A DNA stretch of 64,000 nt from Pseudomaricurvus hydrocarbonicus (lineage in GTDB: Bacteria > Pseudomonadota > Gammaproteobacteria > Pseudomonadales > Cellvibrionaceae). The DNA is taken from assembly GCF_011602365.1 (NCBI RefSeq), contig NZ_JAAONZ010000003.1, positions 1-64,000 of the forward strand. The letters are read 5' to 3'. The notes beneath the pieces were generated by a model. The model did no database searches. It was not told the origin of the DNA and saw only the letters and a list, made by a program, of their open reading frames with translations. A program made the position numbers and the translations under genes. Positions within the stretch are counted from its first letter, which is position 1. Every line of letters begins with the position of its first letter. Positions 54,712 to 63,720 of this stretch are shown here, in pieces.

Positions 54712-55767
54712 TTACGCGGTTGTTTGCAGCTGGGTGCTTTGAAATTGATTCAGCAATTGGTGCATCAGGTAGACCAGACTCAGGGTAATCAAGACCGATA
54801 CACTCAGTGACGTGAAACGGTACATCGCGCTGTAAACGATATCCTGGTCGGGGGCGAGGTATTGAGAAAAGAGCACCACGACTGTGGTGATGGCGCTGAA
54901 GCCACCCGCCGCGACGCCGCCTTCCAACATGTGGTAACGGCTCATCAGCAGCAGACTCAGCCATAACGCAAATGCCGAAAACAGCAACAGGCTGGACCAG
55001 TTCATCAGCAGCAGTTGCATGAGCAGTCCCAGATTACAGCCGACCAACGTGCCCACCGCACGGTTCCAGCCGGCGGGGGCGGAACCTCGCCAGTTCATGG
55101 GAAAGAGGATCAGGATGCTGGCCAACTGGGCTGACAGAGAATCCAGCAGGTCAAAGCATTGGAACACGACAAAGGAGGTGGTGGCGACAGTCGCTGCCAA
55201 GATGGTTTCGTGACGCACGGTGCTGCGCAACTTGCTGGTTGTGGGGCGGGGTTGGCGAGGCTCGATGTCCGCAAACAGCGTGTGCATCAGGAAACCAATC
55301 ATGATGGCGAGCACCGTGGAGGCGAGGTTCGTCATCAACAGGTCGTCCAGTGAAATGCTGCTGTAACTGGCAAAGTGCAAGCTGATGGAGGTGTTGACCA
55401 TGGTGATGGCGCCAAACAGAAACAGCGGGCCTTTGGACATTTCGCGAAACAATAAGACAAACAGCCCCGCGACCAGCAGGGTCATCACCACCGGGTTATT
55501 GCCAAAGTGGCCATAGCCAAAGGCCACGGTTACGGAGACCACCGGGATGCTGGCCAAAAATTGCAAAATGATATGACGGTTGAGGGTGGGTACCAGGCCG
55601 AGTAACAGCGCGGGCATTACCGTGAAAAACACACCGTTGTCCCAGCCCATCAACTTGCTGATCAGAAAACCCAGCGTACTGCCGCCGGAGATGCGCAGGC
55701 ATTGACGCAGATCGTTGCCGTTGAGCTCGTGCTTTTTGATGGTCAGGTGCGTTTTAAATCGACTCAC
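54712..55767 (-). CDS. DUF2955 membrane protein (FUSC-like efflux component)
   Basis: A 351-residue inner-membrane protein with about ten hydrophobic segments in two halves, resembling the aromatic-acid exporter (FUSC) fold and DUF2955. The halves begin near GDNGVFFTVMP-type sequence (residues 30-130) and QLASILILFPMNWRGSAPAGWNR (about 215-240). It is the last gene of a MarR-HlyD-DUF2955 operon on the minus strand and probably forms an efflux pump with the HlyD protein. The exported compound is unknown. Confidence 0.8.
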   Translation of the reverse strand: MSRFKTHLTIKKHELNGNDLRQCLRISGGSTLGFLISKLMGWDNGVFFTVMPALLLGLVPTLNRHIILQFLASIPVVSVTVAFGYGHFGNNPVVMTLLVAGLFVLLFREMSKGPLFLFGAITMVNTSISLHFASYSSISLDDLLMTNLASTVLAIMIGFLMHTLFADIEPRQPRPTTSKLRSTVRHETILAATVATTSFVVFQCFDLLDSLSAQLASILILFPMNWRGSAPAGWNRAVGTLVGCNLGLLMQLLLMNWSSLLLFSAFALWLSLLLMSRYHMLEGGVAAGGFSAITTVVVLFSQYLAPDQDIVYSAMYRFTSLSVSVLITLSLVYLMHQLLNQFQSTQLQTTA

Positions 55768-55873
55768 GTTTTGTGCTTACCGTTTAGGCTGACTGTCTGT
55801 TGGGCGTGTGGTTTATGTCTGTTCAATGTTCCAGGGGGCGTCTCTTTTAAGTCGGCATTTTTAGTCGACGTCT

Positions 55874-56938
55874 TTAATAGACAAAGTGCAGCAGGCTGAA
55901 AAAGTGGATTTGCAGTTTGCCCAGCCAGGCCAGCGGGCCGCCCACATGATACAGCTGCACCGTGGCGCGAGCACCCGATGGCAATCCGTTTAAGGCTTCG
56001 CCGGGGTTGTCCAGAGACAGGTAAATACGCTGCCGTTGGGCATCCCGCACCCAGCGATCACTGGTTTCCGGCGCCGTAAGATTACCGGACGGGTTGAGCT
56101 GGCCGGCGTAAGTTCCGGCATCCACTGCCGCAACGCGGGCCGCAAAGGTTTGTCCAGGCAAGGCGTCAAACGTGACGGTGGCCGGCTCGCTGAGGGTTAA
56201 GTGCGACAAGGATTTTTCTCTAAAGTCGGCGATGACTTCGGGCACGCCCCCGACCAGTGCCGCCAGCGAGACCGACGCGGTGGCGTAGGCACCGGGTTTG
56301 AGTTGAAAGTTCGAAATAATGCCGTCGTGCTCGGCGCGCACCTGGGTGTAGGCCAGATTGAGCTGGGCCTGTTGCAACGCATTGCGGGCTCGACGCAGAG
56401 CCAGGTTGTCGGCACCGGTGTCGCCCCGTTGCACCCGCAGTTGATGGCGCTGGGCGACGGCAATTTTCACGGCAGCAACGGCCGCCTGATATTGGGCTGC
56501 GGTTTCTTCGTAGCTCTGCAGCGCCACCGAATTGTTTTGCAGCAGGGCATGCAAGCGCTGTTGCTCAAGCAATAACTGCTGTGCATTAACCCTGGCGACG
56601 GCAATGTGCGCAGTGGCTTCGGTAATCGAGGCGTCCAGTTGTTGATTGCCTTGCTGTGCGTTTTCCAGAGCCAGTTGGGCGGCCTGCACGGCGAGTTCGA
56701 AGGGGGCCGGGTCCAGAGTGAACAAAATGTCGCCGGCCTTCACCCGTTGATTGTTGTGCACGTTGACCTCGGTAACCTGACCGCTGACTTGCGGAGCCAC
56801 CTGAACCACCGGAAAGATAATCCGTGCATGTGGGGTGGCGGGCAGGATCAGGTCGGCCATCAGAAAATAGACAAACACCACCCCAAAGCACGCCAGGGAT
56901 ACCTTTACCCAGCGGGCAAAACTCTGATCAGGTGTCAT
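55874..56938 (-). CDS. HlyD-family membrane fusion protein
   Basis: A 354-residue protein with one N-terminal membrane segment (about residues 12-32), a beta-barrel and lipoyl domain (VAPQVSGQVTEVNVHNNQRVKAGDILFTLDPAPFE), an alpha-helical hairpin (about 80-190), and a second lipoyl half (RAEHDGIISNFQLKPGAYA). It bridges an inner-membrane pump and the outer membrane in EmrA/AaeA-type efflux. Its start overlaps the MarR gene stop by four bases (ATGA), and the DUF2955 gene follows 106 bases later. Confidence 0.9.
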   Translation of the reverse strand: MTPDQSFARWVKVSLACFGVVFVYFLMADLILPATPHARIIFPVVQVAPQVSGQVTEVNVHNNQRVKAGDILFTLDPAPFELAVQAAQLALENAQQGNQQLDASITEATAHIAVARVNAQQLLLEQQRLHALLQNNSVALQSYEETAAQYQAAVAAVKIAVAQRHQLRVQRGDTGADNLALRRARNALQQAQLNLAYTQVRAEHDGIISNFQLKPGAYATASVSLAALVGGVPEVIADFREKSLSHLTLSEPATVTFDALPGQTFAARVAAVDAGTYAGQLNPSGNLTAPETSDRWVRDAQRQRIYLSLDNPGEALNGLPSGARATVQLYHVGGPLAWLGKLQIHFFSLLHFVY

Positions 56939-57558
56939 TGATGTTTGTCCTCGTGATGGGAGGATTGTTGGGATGTGTGTTTTTCGTCAGTTTGACGGTT
57001 TTCTGGCGGATGATTTTTCAATTCCAGCTGAGCCTTGTTCAGTTTGAGGGCTTTGGCGTTGTCTTCGATGGCGATCAACACTTCTGCGAAAATATTGAGC
57101 TTGTCATCCGGCACACCTTCCAATACGGCTTGTCGAACTTGGTCAACCCGCTGTTCCAGTTGCTGGGAAATGCCGCGTCCCTGATCGGTCAGCCACAGGC
57201 AGTGGCTGCGCTTGTCTGTGGGGGAGGGGCGCCGTTCCAGTAATCCCTGTTTCTCCAGTTGATTGAGTGTGCGGGTCAGGGAGGGCATCTCGATGCACAA
57301 TTCGGTAGCCAGGCATTGCTGGGTGGCGCCTTCGCCAATTTTTTCCAGATTGACCACGACTTGCCAGCGACTTTCGCTGAGGTCCATTTGCTTGGCGATG
57401 TCGTTGATGGCATCCCGCCACAAGCGTTGGGCGCGGCCCATGGCGGCCCCCAGGGAGGGTTTGAGGGTTTGGTAGAGCGGCGGCTGAGAGCCCTTGTGGC
57501 TTTCAATAGAGGCGTTAATGTCATCAGCAGCATTGTTGTCGGAATCTGTCACGATCAT
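56935..57558 (-). CDS. MarR-family regulator (SlyA-like)
   Basis: A 207-residue MarR-type regulator. The winged helix region has AINDIAKQMDLSESRWQVVVNL, the recognition helix IEMPSLTRTLNQLEKQGLLER and the wing RRPSPTDKRSHCLWLTDQG. The tail is rich in Lys, Gln and His. It most likely represses its own operon with HlyD and DUF2955, using the two TTAGC-nn-GCTAA operators just upstream, and is released by an aromatic ligand in the usual MarR manner. The ligand is unknown. The DNA-binding segment closely resembles SlyA. Confidence 0.9.
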   Translation of the reverse strand: MIVTDSDNNAADDINASIESHKGSQPPLYQTLKPSLGAAMGRAQRLWRDAINDIAKQMDLSESRWQVVVNLEKIGEGATQQCLATELCIEMPSLTRTLNQLEKQGLLERRPSPTDKRSHCLWLTDQGRGISQQLEQRVDQVRQAVLEGVPDDKLNIFAEVLIAIEDNAKALKLNKAQLELKNHPPENRQTDEKHTSQQSSHHEDKHQ

Positions 57559-57581
57559 GGGCCTTGCCAGAGAAACTTTAG

Positions 57582-57593
57582 TTAGCTTGCTAA
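57582..57593 (-). promoter_or_regulatory. MarR/SlyA operator 1
   Basis: TTAGCTTGCTAA is a perfect palindrome of the SlyA type (TTAGC-nn-GCTAA). It lies 24 bases upstream of the MarR gene start and just downstream of the -10 TATAAT (57601-57596, minus strand), where a bound repressor would block transcription. Confidence 0.85.
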
Positions 57594-57595
57594 GT

Positions 57596-57623
57596 ATTAT
57601 AGCGGCAGGAATCTATTTAGCAA
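57596..57623 (-). promoter_or_regulatory. Promoter of the MarR-HlyD-DUF2955 operon
   Basis: On the minus strand TTGCTA (57623-57618) and TATAAT (57601-57596) are 16 bases apart. The -10 is perfect; the -35 is moderate and overlaps operator 2, so repressor binding at either operator would interfere. Confidence 0.65.
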
Positions 57624-57628
57624 GCTAA
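57617..57628 (-). promoter_or_regulatory. MarR/SlyA operator 2
   Basis: TTAGCAAGCTAA equals the SlyA consensus. Together with operator 1 it forms a longer 15-bp inverted repeat (57579-57593 with 57617-57631), the centres 35 bases apart, about 3.3 helical turns. It overlaps the -35 of the promoter. Confidence 0.85.
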
Positions 57629-57830
57629 CTATTTTGTCTGGGTGGGCCATGCCATGACCGAGTCATGAGCAGGCTGGGCGATGCAATCAGCCGGACTGTG
57701 GCGTTTGCGTTCAACAGTGAGGTGTTTGGTTGATTTTTATACACTTTGGGCTGGGGTTTGCTGGCGCTTCGGGTATAATCCGCCGCTTAATGCCAATCCC
57801 TATTGTTCACCCCGAGATGTTGAGACCTCA

Positions 57831-59276
57831 ATGAGTGTAGAAAGCTTTGATCCCAAACCGTCAGCAGACCTTAAGCAGGTTGCCGATACCCAGACCACCA
57901 CTCTTGAGACATCAGTGAAAACCCTCGAGGCGAACCGGTCGGTTACTGCAACAGCGGGCTCCCGGGTGGGTTTTGTCAGTCTGGGCTGCCCCAAGGCGCT
58001 GGTGGACTCCGAGCGGATTCTGACCAAGCTCAAGCTGGACGGTTACGAGGTGGTGCCCAGCTACGAAGACGCCGATGTGGTGGTGGTGAATACTTGTGGC
58101 TTCATCGACAGCGCCAAGCAGGAATCCATGGACGCCATTGGCGAAGCGATGCGTGAAAATGGCAAGGTCATTGTCACCGGCTGTATGGGCAAGGGCAGTG
58201 ATGCCGAGGCGATCAAGGCGGCCAACCCAGGGGTGCTCAGTGTCAGCGGACCGGCCGATTACGATCAGGTACTGGAATCGGTTCATAAAATCATTCCACC
58301 CTCCCCGGAGCAGCACAACCCGTTGCTGGACCTGGTGCCACCGCAAGGGGTTAAGTTAACCCCCAGACACTATTCCTACCTGAAGATATCCGAAGGTTGT
58401 AACCACCGCTGCAGCTTTTGCATCATTCCCGCCATGCGCGGCGATCTGGTCAGTCGTGCGTTGACGGACGTGGTCACCGAGGCGAAAAAGCTGGTGGCCG
58501 GCGGCACTCAGGAGTTGCTGGTGATTTCCCAGGACACCAGCGCCTATGGCATCGATGTGAAGTTCAAACTCGATTTGTCCGAAGGGCGGGAAACCCGCAT
58601 GCAGGACCTGGCCGTGGCACTGGGGGAGTTGGGCGTCTGGGTGCGCATGCACTATGTCTATCCCTACCCGCATGTGGATAAAATGATACCGCTGATGGCG
58701 GCGGGCAAAATCCTGCCCTATCTGGACATTCCCTTTCAGCACGCCAGCCCGCGCATTCTTAAATTGATGAAACGCCCGGCGCACAGTGAAAAGGTGTTGG
58801 GTCGCATTAAGCAATGGCGTGAAATCTGTCCGGACCTGGCCATTCGTTCCACCTTTATTGTGGGCTTTCCCGGTGAGACCGAAGAGGAGTTCCAAATGCT
58901 GCTGGACTTCCTCGAAGAGGCACAATTGGATCGCGTCGGTTGTTTTAAATATTCACCGGTCGACGGCGCCAGCGCCAATGATCTGCCCGACCACATACCG
59001 GAAGAGATTCAGCAGCAGCGCTGGGAGCGCTTTATGGAGACCCAGCAGCGCATCAGTACCGCGCGCCTGCAGCAAAAGATTGGCCGTACCCTGGAAGTGC
59101 TGATTGATGACGTGGATGAGGAAGGGGCCATTGGCCGCACCTACGCCGACGCTCCGGAAATTGACGGTGTGGTGTACCTGAACGAAGAGTTTGACGTCAA
59201 GGTCGGCGACCGGGTGGCCGTGACCATTGAACACGCGGATGAATACGACCTGTGGGGTTCCGTCGTTCGCCCCTAA
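57831..59276 (+). CDS. rimO: RimO, ribosomal protein S12 methylthiotransferase
   Basis: Radical SAM methylthiotransferase that modifies Asp88 of ribosomal protein S12. The UPF0004 domain begins [19 protein letters not shown] with three cluster cysteines; NTCGFIDSA and TGCMGKG complete the set. The radical SAM cysteines are C190, C194 and C197 (GCNHRCSFC). A C-terminal TRAM domain (about 415-481) ends [15 protein letters not shown] 57831 gives 481 residues, about 40 longer than E. coli, because of a Ser/Thr/Lys-rich N-terminal extension. TATAAT at 57775-57780 is a candidate -10. tatD follows 21 bases later. Confidence 0.95.
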   Translation: MSVESFDPKPSADLKQVADTQTTTLETSVKTLEANRSVTATAGSRVGFVSLGCPKALVDSERILTKLKLDGYEVVPSYEDADVVVVNTCGFIDSAKQESMDAIGEAMRENGKVIVTGCMGKGSDAEAIKAANPGVLSVSGPADYDQVLESVHKIIPPSPEQHNPLLDLVPPQGVKLTPRHYSYLKISEGCNHRCSFCIIPAMRGDLVSRALTDVVTEAKKLVAGGTQELLVISQDTSAYGIDVKFKLDLSEGRETRMQDLAVALGELGVWVRMHYVYPYPHVDKMIPLMAAGKILPYLDIPFQHASPRILKLMKRPAHSEKVLGRIKQWREICPDLAIRSTFIVGFPGETEEEFQMLLDFLEEAQLDRVGCFKYSPVDGASANDLPDHIPEEIQQQRWERFMETQQRISTARLQQKIGRTLEVLIDDVDEEGAIGRTYADAPEIDGVVYLNEEFDVKVGDRVAVTIEHADEYDLWGSVVRP

Positions 59277-59297
59277 GCGCAAAGGCGAGGTGCAGAT

Positions 59298-60101
59298 TTG
59301 ATCGATAGCCATTGCCATTTTGATTTTGAGGTCTTCGATGAGGAGCGTGCTGCGACACTGTCGCAGTGTGCAGAAATCGGCGTCGATGGCATCATCGTTC
59401 CTGGTACCCACCCCAAACAGTGGCCACCGATGCTGGAGTTGGTGGTCGCGGCATCGACATCTGCCTGTGGCTTGTGGGCTGGGATAGGGTGTCATCCCTG
59501 GTGGGTGGCAGATGCCGCCATGGAAGAGGAACAGGAGTCAAAACTCACCGAACATCGTTTCAAAGAGCGGTTGTCGCACCACCTCAATCATCCTCGAGTG
59601 GTGGCGGTCGGGGAGTGCGGTCTGGATGGCAGTCGCGAGCTCTCTGTGCACGAACAAACGCCAGTCTTTGAATGGCAGCTGCAGTTGGCGGATGAGTATC
59701 GCCTGCCATTAATAGTGCACGCCCACAAAGCCCATAACGACGTGTTGCGCTTGTTGAGCCGTTATAACCTTCCCGCCGGTGGCGTAATTCACGGGTTTTC
59801 GGGCAGTCTGGAGCTGGCACAGCAGTATTGGCGGCTGGGGTTTTATCTGGGGGTTGGTGGTACCATCACCTATGAGCGGGCGCAAAAAACCCGCCGCGCT
59901 CTGGCGCAGATGCCACTGGACAGTCTGTTGCTGGAAACCGACGCGCCGGACATGCCATTGAGTGGTTTTCAGGGGCAGCCCAACTCCCCCTTGCAACTGC
60001 CTCGTGTGGCTGAATGTCTGGCGGCGTTGAGGGCTGAGTCTCTAACCCAGGTACAGAACCAAACCCGACACAATACGTGTCGGTTATTTGCGTTACCCTG
60101 A
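59298..60101 (+). CDS. TatD-family metal-dependent hydrolase (YjjV-like)
   Basis: A 267-residue TIM-barrel hydrolase. Metal ligands are H5 and H7 (MIDSHCHFD), a Glu in AVGECGLD, His in VHAHKAHN and HGFSGS, and Asp in LLETDAPDMPL. The C-terminal GFQGQPNSPLQLPRV is typical for YjjV. Relatives are DNases or D-aminoacyl hydrolases; the true substrate of this branch is unsettled. The TTG start at 59298 has GAGGTG upstream at good spacing and aligns with E. coli YjjV. It is 28 bases before the desulfurase fusion gene and 21 after rimO. Confidence 0.88.
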   Translation: MIDSHCHFDFEVFDEERAATLSQCAEIGVDGIIVPGTHPKQWPPMLELVVAASTSACGLWAGIGCHPWWVADAAMEEEQESKLTEHRFKERLSHHLNHPRVVAVGECGLDGSRELSVHEQTPVFEWQLQLADEYRLPLIVHAHKAHNDVLRLLSRYNLPAGGVIHGFSGSLELAQQYWRLGFYLGVGGTITYERAQKTRRALAQMPLDSLLLETDAPDMPLSGFQGQPNSPLQLPRVAECLAALRAESLTQVQNQTRHNTCRLFALP

Positions 60102-60129
60102 TTCATACAGCGATTGAACAATACTTTTT

Positions 60130-61806
60130 ATGAGCTTTGACAGCGCCGCGTTTAAACAGCAGTTCCCTTTATTTTCGCACCCTGAAAATGCTCAGTTGGT
60201 GTATCTGGATAATGCCGCCACTACCCAGCGGCCACAGTGTGTGATTGATGCCATGAGTGACTTTTACAGTCGCTACAATGCCAACACTCACCGCTCCAGT
60301 CACCGCCTCGCCCGCGCCGCCACCAGCATGGTGGAACTGGTGCGTGGGCAGGCGGCGGATTTTCTGAATGCCCGCAGCCGTGACGAAATCATCTTTACCC
60401 GCGGTGCGACGGAAGGCCTCAACCTGCTGGCGCAGAGCCTTGGTAAAACCCTCAACCCGGGTGATCAGATTGTGCTGTCAGCGGCGGAACACCACGCCAA
60501 TCTGGTGCCATGGCAAATGGTGGCGGAGCAGTATCAGCTGCAGCTGCGCTTTTTGCCGGATGTGTTGGGCGAGCCGCAACTGGGCCAGTTGCCGCACATG
60601 CTGTCGGATAAAACCCGAGTGGTGGCCCTGTCAGCAGCGTCCAATGCGCTGGGTTTTCGGGTGGCGGTGGAATGGGTGAAACCACTCTTGCCCGAGCACT
60701 GCCTGCTGGTGGTGGATGCCTCCCAGCGTCTGGCCCATGAAGAGCTGGATGTGCAGGCGCTGCAGTGTGATTTTCTGGTGGGGTCGGCACACAAGTTTTA
60801 TGGCCCCACCGGTATCGGTTTGCTGTATGGGCGTGCCGAGAGTCTGCACGGCTTGCCACCCTGGCAGGGCGGCGGCGAAATGATTGCAAATGTCAGCCTG
60901 ACGGGCAGTGACTACGCGCTGGCGCCACATCGGTTTGAAGCGGGCACGTCATCGCTGGCGGCGATTGCCGGGCTGGGGGCCTGCCTGACGTTTTTGCAAT
61001 CGCAGGATCGCCAGGCCATGGCCACTTACGAATCCCATTTAACTCGTTATTTGCACAGTGAATTGACGCGGCTGACCGAAACCATGCCGCTTAAATTGCT
61101 CACCACTCATCGCAATAATGTCGGCATTGCGGCGCTGGTGTGTCGGCCGGAGAGTTCGCTGTCAGTGAGCGATATGGCTCACTGGTTGGATGAGCATGAT
61201 ATTGCTGTGCGCGTAGGGCACCATTGTGCCCAGCCCTTGATGGAGGGCCTGGGGCTGTCCGGCAGTTTGAGAATTTCCCTGGCCGCGTACAATGATCGTG
61301 CGGATGTGGATGCGTTGATTCAGGCTTTGGAAAAGCTGCCCTTTGACGCGGATGCTCTGGCAAGGCCGCCGAGCGCAGAGGGGGAGTGGGTCGGTGATGA
61401 CCTGAGCAGCGTGTCCCTGTCCGATCTCGCCGATCAGCCCAGCTGGCAGAAACGCTATCGTCAATTGACCCGTTGGGCCAATCTGCTGCAGCCCAAACCG
61501 CAAATCCGCCAGACTGAAAACCGGGTTCACGGTTGCGAGACAGAAGTGTGGCTGGTGCATCAGCAGCGAGGCGAGCGACACTGTTTTGCTGTGGATACCG
61601 ACTCCCGCGTCATTCAGGGGCTCTCCGTGCTGTTGCTGGTGTTGCTGGATAACAAAACCACCGAGCAGATCCTGGCTCTGGATGTGAATCAGGTGTTTAT
61701 GGACCTGGGCCTGGAAAAGTATCTCAGCGAATCCCGCAGTAACGGCTTTCGGGCCCTGTTAGAGCAGATGCACGACCTGGTGCGGTCTTCCGTTCGCCCT
61801 GATTGA
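60130..61806 (+). CDS. csdA-csdE: Fused cysteine desulfurase (CsdA/SufS) and SufE/CsdE
   Basis: A 558-residue fusion. Residues 1 to about 400 are a class II cysteine desulfurase: the PLP Lys is K222 in VGSAHKFYGPTG, and the active Cys is C366 in RVGHHCAQPLM. Residues about 425-558 are a complete SufE/CsdE domain with its sulfur-acceptor Cys at C469 (NRVHGCETEVWLV). In E. coli CsdA and CsdE are separate proteins that relay sulfur from cysteine. The fusion would hand persulfide between C366 and C469 within one chain. It is read without a frameshift across the junction. It lies 2 kb from tcdA, the CsdL partner. Confidence 0.93.
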   Translation: MSFDSAAFKQQFPLFSHPENAQLVYLDNAATTQRPQCVIDAMSDFYSRYNANTHRSSHRLARAATSMVELVRGQAADFLNARSRDEIIFTRGATEGLNLLAQSLGKTLNPGDQIVLSAAEHHANLVPWQMVAEQYQLQLRFLPDVLGEPQLGQLPHMLSDKTRVVALSAASNALGFRVAVEWVKPLLPEHCLLVVDASQRLAHEELDVQALQCDFLVGSAHKFYGPTGIGLLYGRAESLHGLPPWQGGGEMIANVSLTGSDYALAPHRFEAGTSSLAAIAGLGACLTFLQSQDRQAMATYESHLTRYLHSELTRLTETMPLKLLTTHRNNVGIAALVCRPESSLSVSDMAHWLDEHDIAVRVGHHCAQPLMEGLGLSGSLRISLAAYNDRADVDALIQALEKLPFDADALARPPSAEGEWVGDDLSSVSLSDLADQPSWQKRYRQLTRWANLLQPKPQIRQTENRVHGCETEVWLVHQQRGERHCFAVDTDSRVIQGLSVLLLVLLDNKTTEQILALDVNQVFMDLGLEKYLSESRSNGFRALLEQMHDLVRSSVRPD

Positions 61807-62046
61807 GGGGCCGTTTTTCCTGCTGGATAAGCCCCTCTCCCCCATTGGCAGGCCTGTTGGTCTGCTGTCACCTTTTTCCAAATGTGGAGAACTGTGTAAA
61901 AAAGCGTCTATACTTGCCTTGAGTCATTACAGATGTTGTTTTTATACGCTTTTTGACATAACGGAAAGCCGATCCCGGAACCCTGTATATAATTGTAGGG
62001 TGCATGAGGTTTATGACCATGCCGGGTGACATCAGAGGCTTTTTGA

Positions 62047-63168
62047 ATGATTAACCTAGAGTCCGTTGGTATGCGTTCTTTTTGGGGTGTTTTTGTTCGG
62101 TGGATGACACCAGATCTGCAGGATAGAGAAGTGGATGAGGTGTCGAACAAAATCTATCTGATCAACCTGTTCGGCTGGGTGGGGGCTGGCATCACATTGG
62201 TGCTGGGGGTGAATGCAATATTCCATCAAAACCTGTTTTTAGCGGGATGCCTGTTACTGGTCTCCTTTGCTTATTTGATGGTGTATGTGTTGTTGAAAGT
62301 CTTCAACCCCGAAAACACTTACGTTTATTCTGCTTCTCTGATCTTGTCTGTGCTGTGCATTCTGATGGTGTACTTGGTCTACACCGGCGGGGTTGCCAAT
62401 ACCGGCCCGCTGTGGATCTATCTGCTGCCGCCGGTGGCGATGTTTTTTACCGGCATGAAGCGGGGGCTGGTGGTGGTCGGCGTATTTACCGTCGTTGTCT
62501 GGTTTATGCTGTTGTACCGGGATGGGGCACTGTTGAAGGCGTCGTATCCGGTTGAGTTCAAGTTGCGTCTGCTCTACTCCTTTTTGACCGTGGCGTTTCT
62601 GTCTGCAAGCTATGAGTTCTCCCGTCAGGTGGCTCTGCGACATTTTCAACGTCTCAATGACCAGTTTCAACGTCAGGCGCAAAAAGATTTTTTAACCGAT
62701 TTGTTGAACCGCCGCGGCATGATGGAAGCGATTGAGCGTGAATACCACCGCTCTCGCCGTTTCGATCACGACATGTCGCTGGTGTTGTGTGACGTCGATT
62801 ATTTTAAGCGGGTGAATGATCAATACGGGCATGAAGCAGGTGATTATGTGCTGAAAAGACTGGCGTCAGTGTTGTTGGAAGAGTTGCGGGGCCAGGATCA
62901 GGTCTCCCGCTGGGGCGGCGAGGAGTTCATGATTTTGTTGCCGGAAACCGATGCCAGCAATGCCGAGTATCTGGCTGAGCGGTTAAGGTTGAGAGTGCAG
63001 CAAACGATTTTTGAATACAATGGGCAGCGCATTCCGGTCAGTATCAGTTTAGGGGTGTGCAAAGCGGATACCAATGAAAGCGTTGCGGATGTGATTAGAG
63101 AAGCCGATAAACATCTTTATATGGCAAAAGACAGCGGTAGAAACAAAGTGGTCACCAAACGACGTTAA
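62047..63168 (+). CDS. Diguanylate cyclase with N-terminal membrane domain
   Basis: A 373-residue protein. About six membrane helices (residues 36-200) precede a GGDEF domain (about 215-373) with an active GGEEF motif at 290-294 and the inhibitory I-site R281-x-x-D284, so it should make cyclic di-GMP under feedback control. The sensory signal is unknown; the membrane part is a plain seven- or six-helix bundle without a recognised ligand domain. ATG 62047 has AGAGG eight bases upstream. A short leader frame (62004-62054) overlaps the start. It may link surface growth to the pilus genes, which is only a suggestion. Confidence 0.9.
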   Translation: MINLESVGMRSFWGVFVRWMTPDLQDREVDEVSNKIYLINLFGWVGAGITLVLGVNAIFHQNLFLAGCLLLVSFAYLMVYVLLKVFNPENTYVYSASLILSVLCILMVYLVYTGGVANTGPLWIYLLPPVAMFFTGMKRGLVVVGVFTVVVWFMLLYRDGALLKASYPVEFKLRLLYSFLTVAFLSASYEFSRQVALRHFQRLNDQFQRQAQKDFLTDLLNRRGMMEAIEREYHRSRRFDHDMSLVLCDVDYFKRVNDQYGHEAGDYVLKRLASVLLEELRGQDQVSRWGGEEFMILLPETDASNAEYLAERLRLRVQQTIFEYNGQRIPVSISLGVCKADTNESVADVIREADKHLYMAKDSGRNKVVTKRR

Positions 63169-63344
63169 GAGCCGAGGTGTTTTAAAAATATTTTCCAGCA
63201 AATATTATTAAACACAGGAACTTTGAACGCGCCTGCCGTGTTGGATTGATGTTGTAACAGGGTTTTGTAATGACCTTAGCATGAACACCTTTAGCGTTGC
63301 CGTGCGAGGTGTTTGCCGGGGCGCAGCCGAAAGGATGGGACAAT

Positions 63345-63689
63345 ATGACAACAGCGTTCACCAGTGAGCATCGCAAGGCCGTGGTTGAAGACTATTTTCA
63401 GTGCCTGCTGCACGGAAACATATCCGCGCTGCCCGTCACCAGTGATTATGTGACACAGAGTCCGATGTCCGGCAGGCTCAGTGGCAAGGCGGCCCTGGAT
63501 TACCTCGAAGAGATCGGTCGCGAGATGAGCGACATTCGCATCGTTCGATGCATTGCGGAAGGCGATACCCTGGCGGTGCAGTACGATGAAATCAGTGAGG
63601 ATCTGGTGCTGCCGGTGTGTGCTTTCATTGACTTTCGCGGTGATAAAATCTGTTCTACCCAGGTTTTCTTTGACAGTGCGGCGCTGTAA
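63345..63689 (+). CDS. NTF2/SnoaL-like protein
   Basis: A 114-residue protein with the cone-shaped NTF2-like fold: an N-terminal helix (HRKAVVEDYFQCLLHGN), then YVTQSPMSGRLSGKAALDYLEEIG and beta strands (DTLAVQYDEISE, CAFIDFRGDKICSTQVFFD). Such proteins are small enzymes or ligand binders; the function here cannot be named. ATG 63345 has AAGGATGGGA upstream. An in-frame start at 63297 would add 16 residues and is less likely. It is convergent with tcdA, with about 30 bases between the stops. Confidence 0.7.
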   Translation: MTTAFTSEHRKAVVEDYFQCLLHGNISALPVTSDYVTQSPMSGRLSGKAALDYLEEIGREMSDIRIVRCIAEGDTLAVQYDEISEDLVLPVCAFIDFRGDKICSTQVFFDSAAL

Positions 63690-63720
63690 TCGCCGGACGT
63701 GCCTTATGGCTCGCAGACCT

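Noticed and set aside
61953-61993. Promoter pair TTGACA and TATAAT before the diguanylate cyclase
   Set aside because: The two elements are 29 bases apart, too far for a sigma-70 promoter. The TATAAT alone may still be used with a weaker -35.
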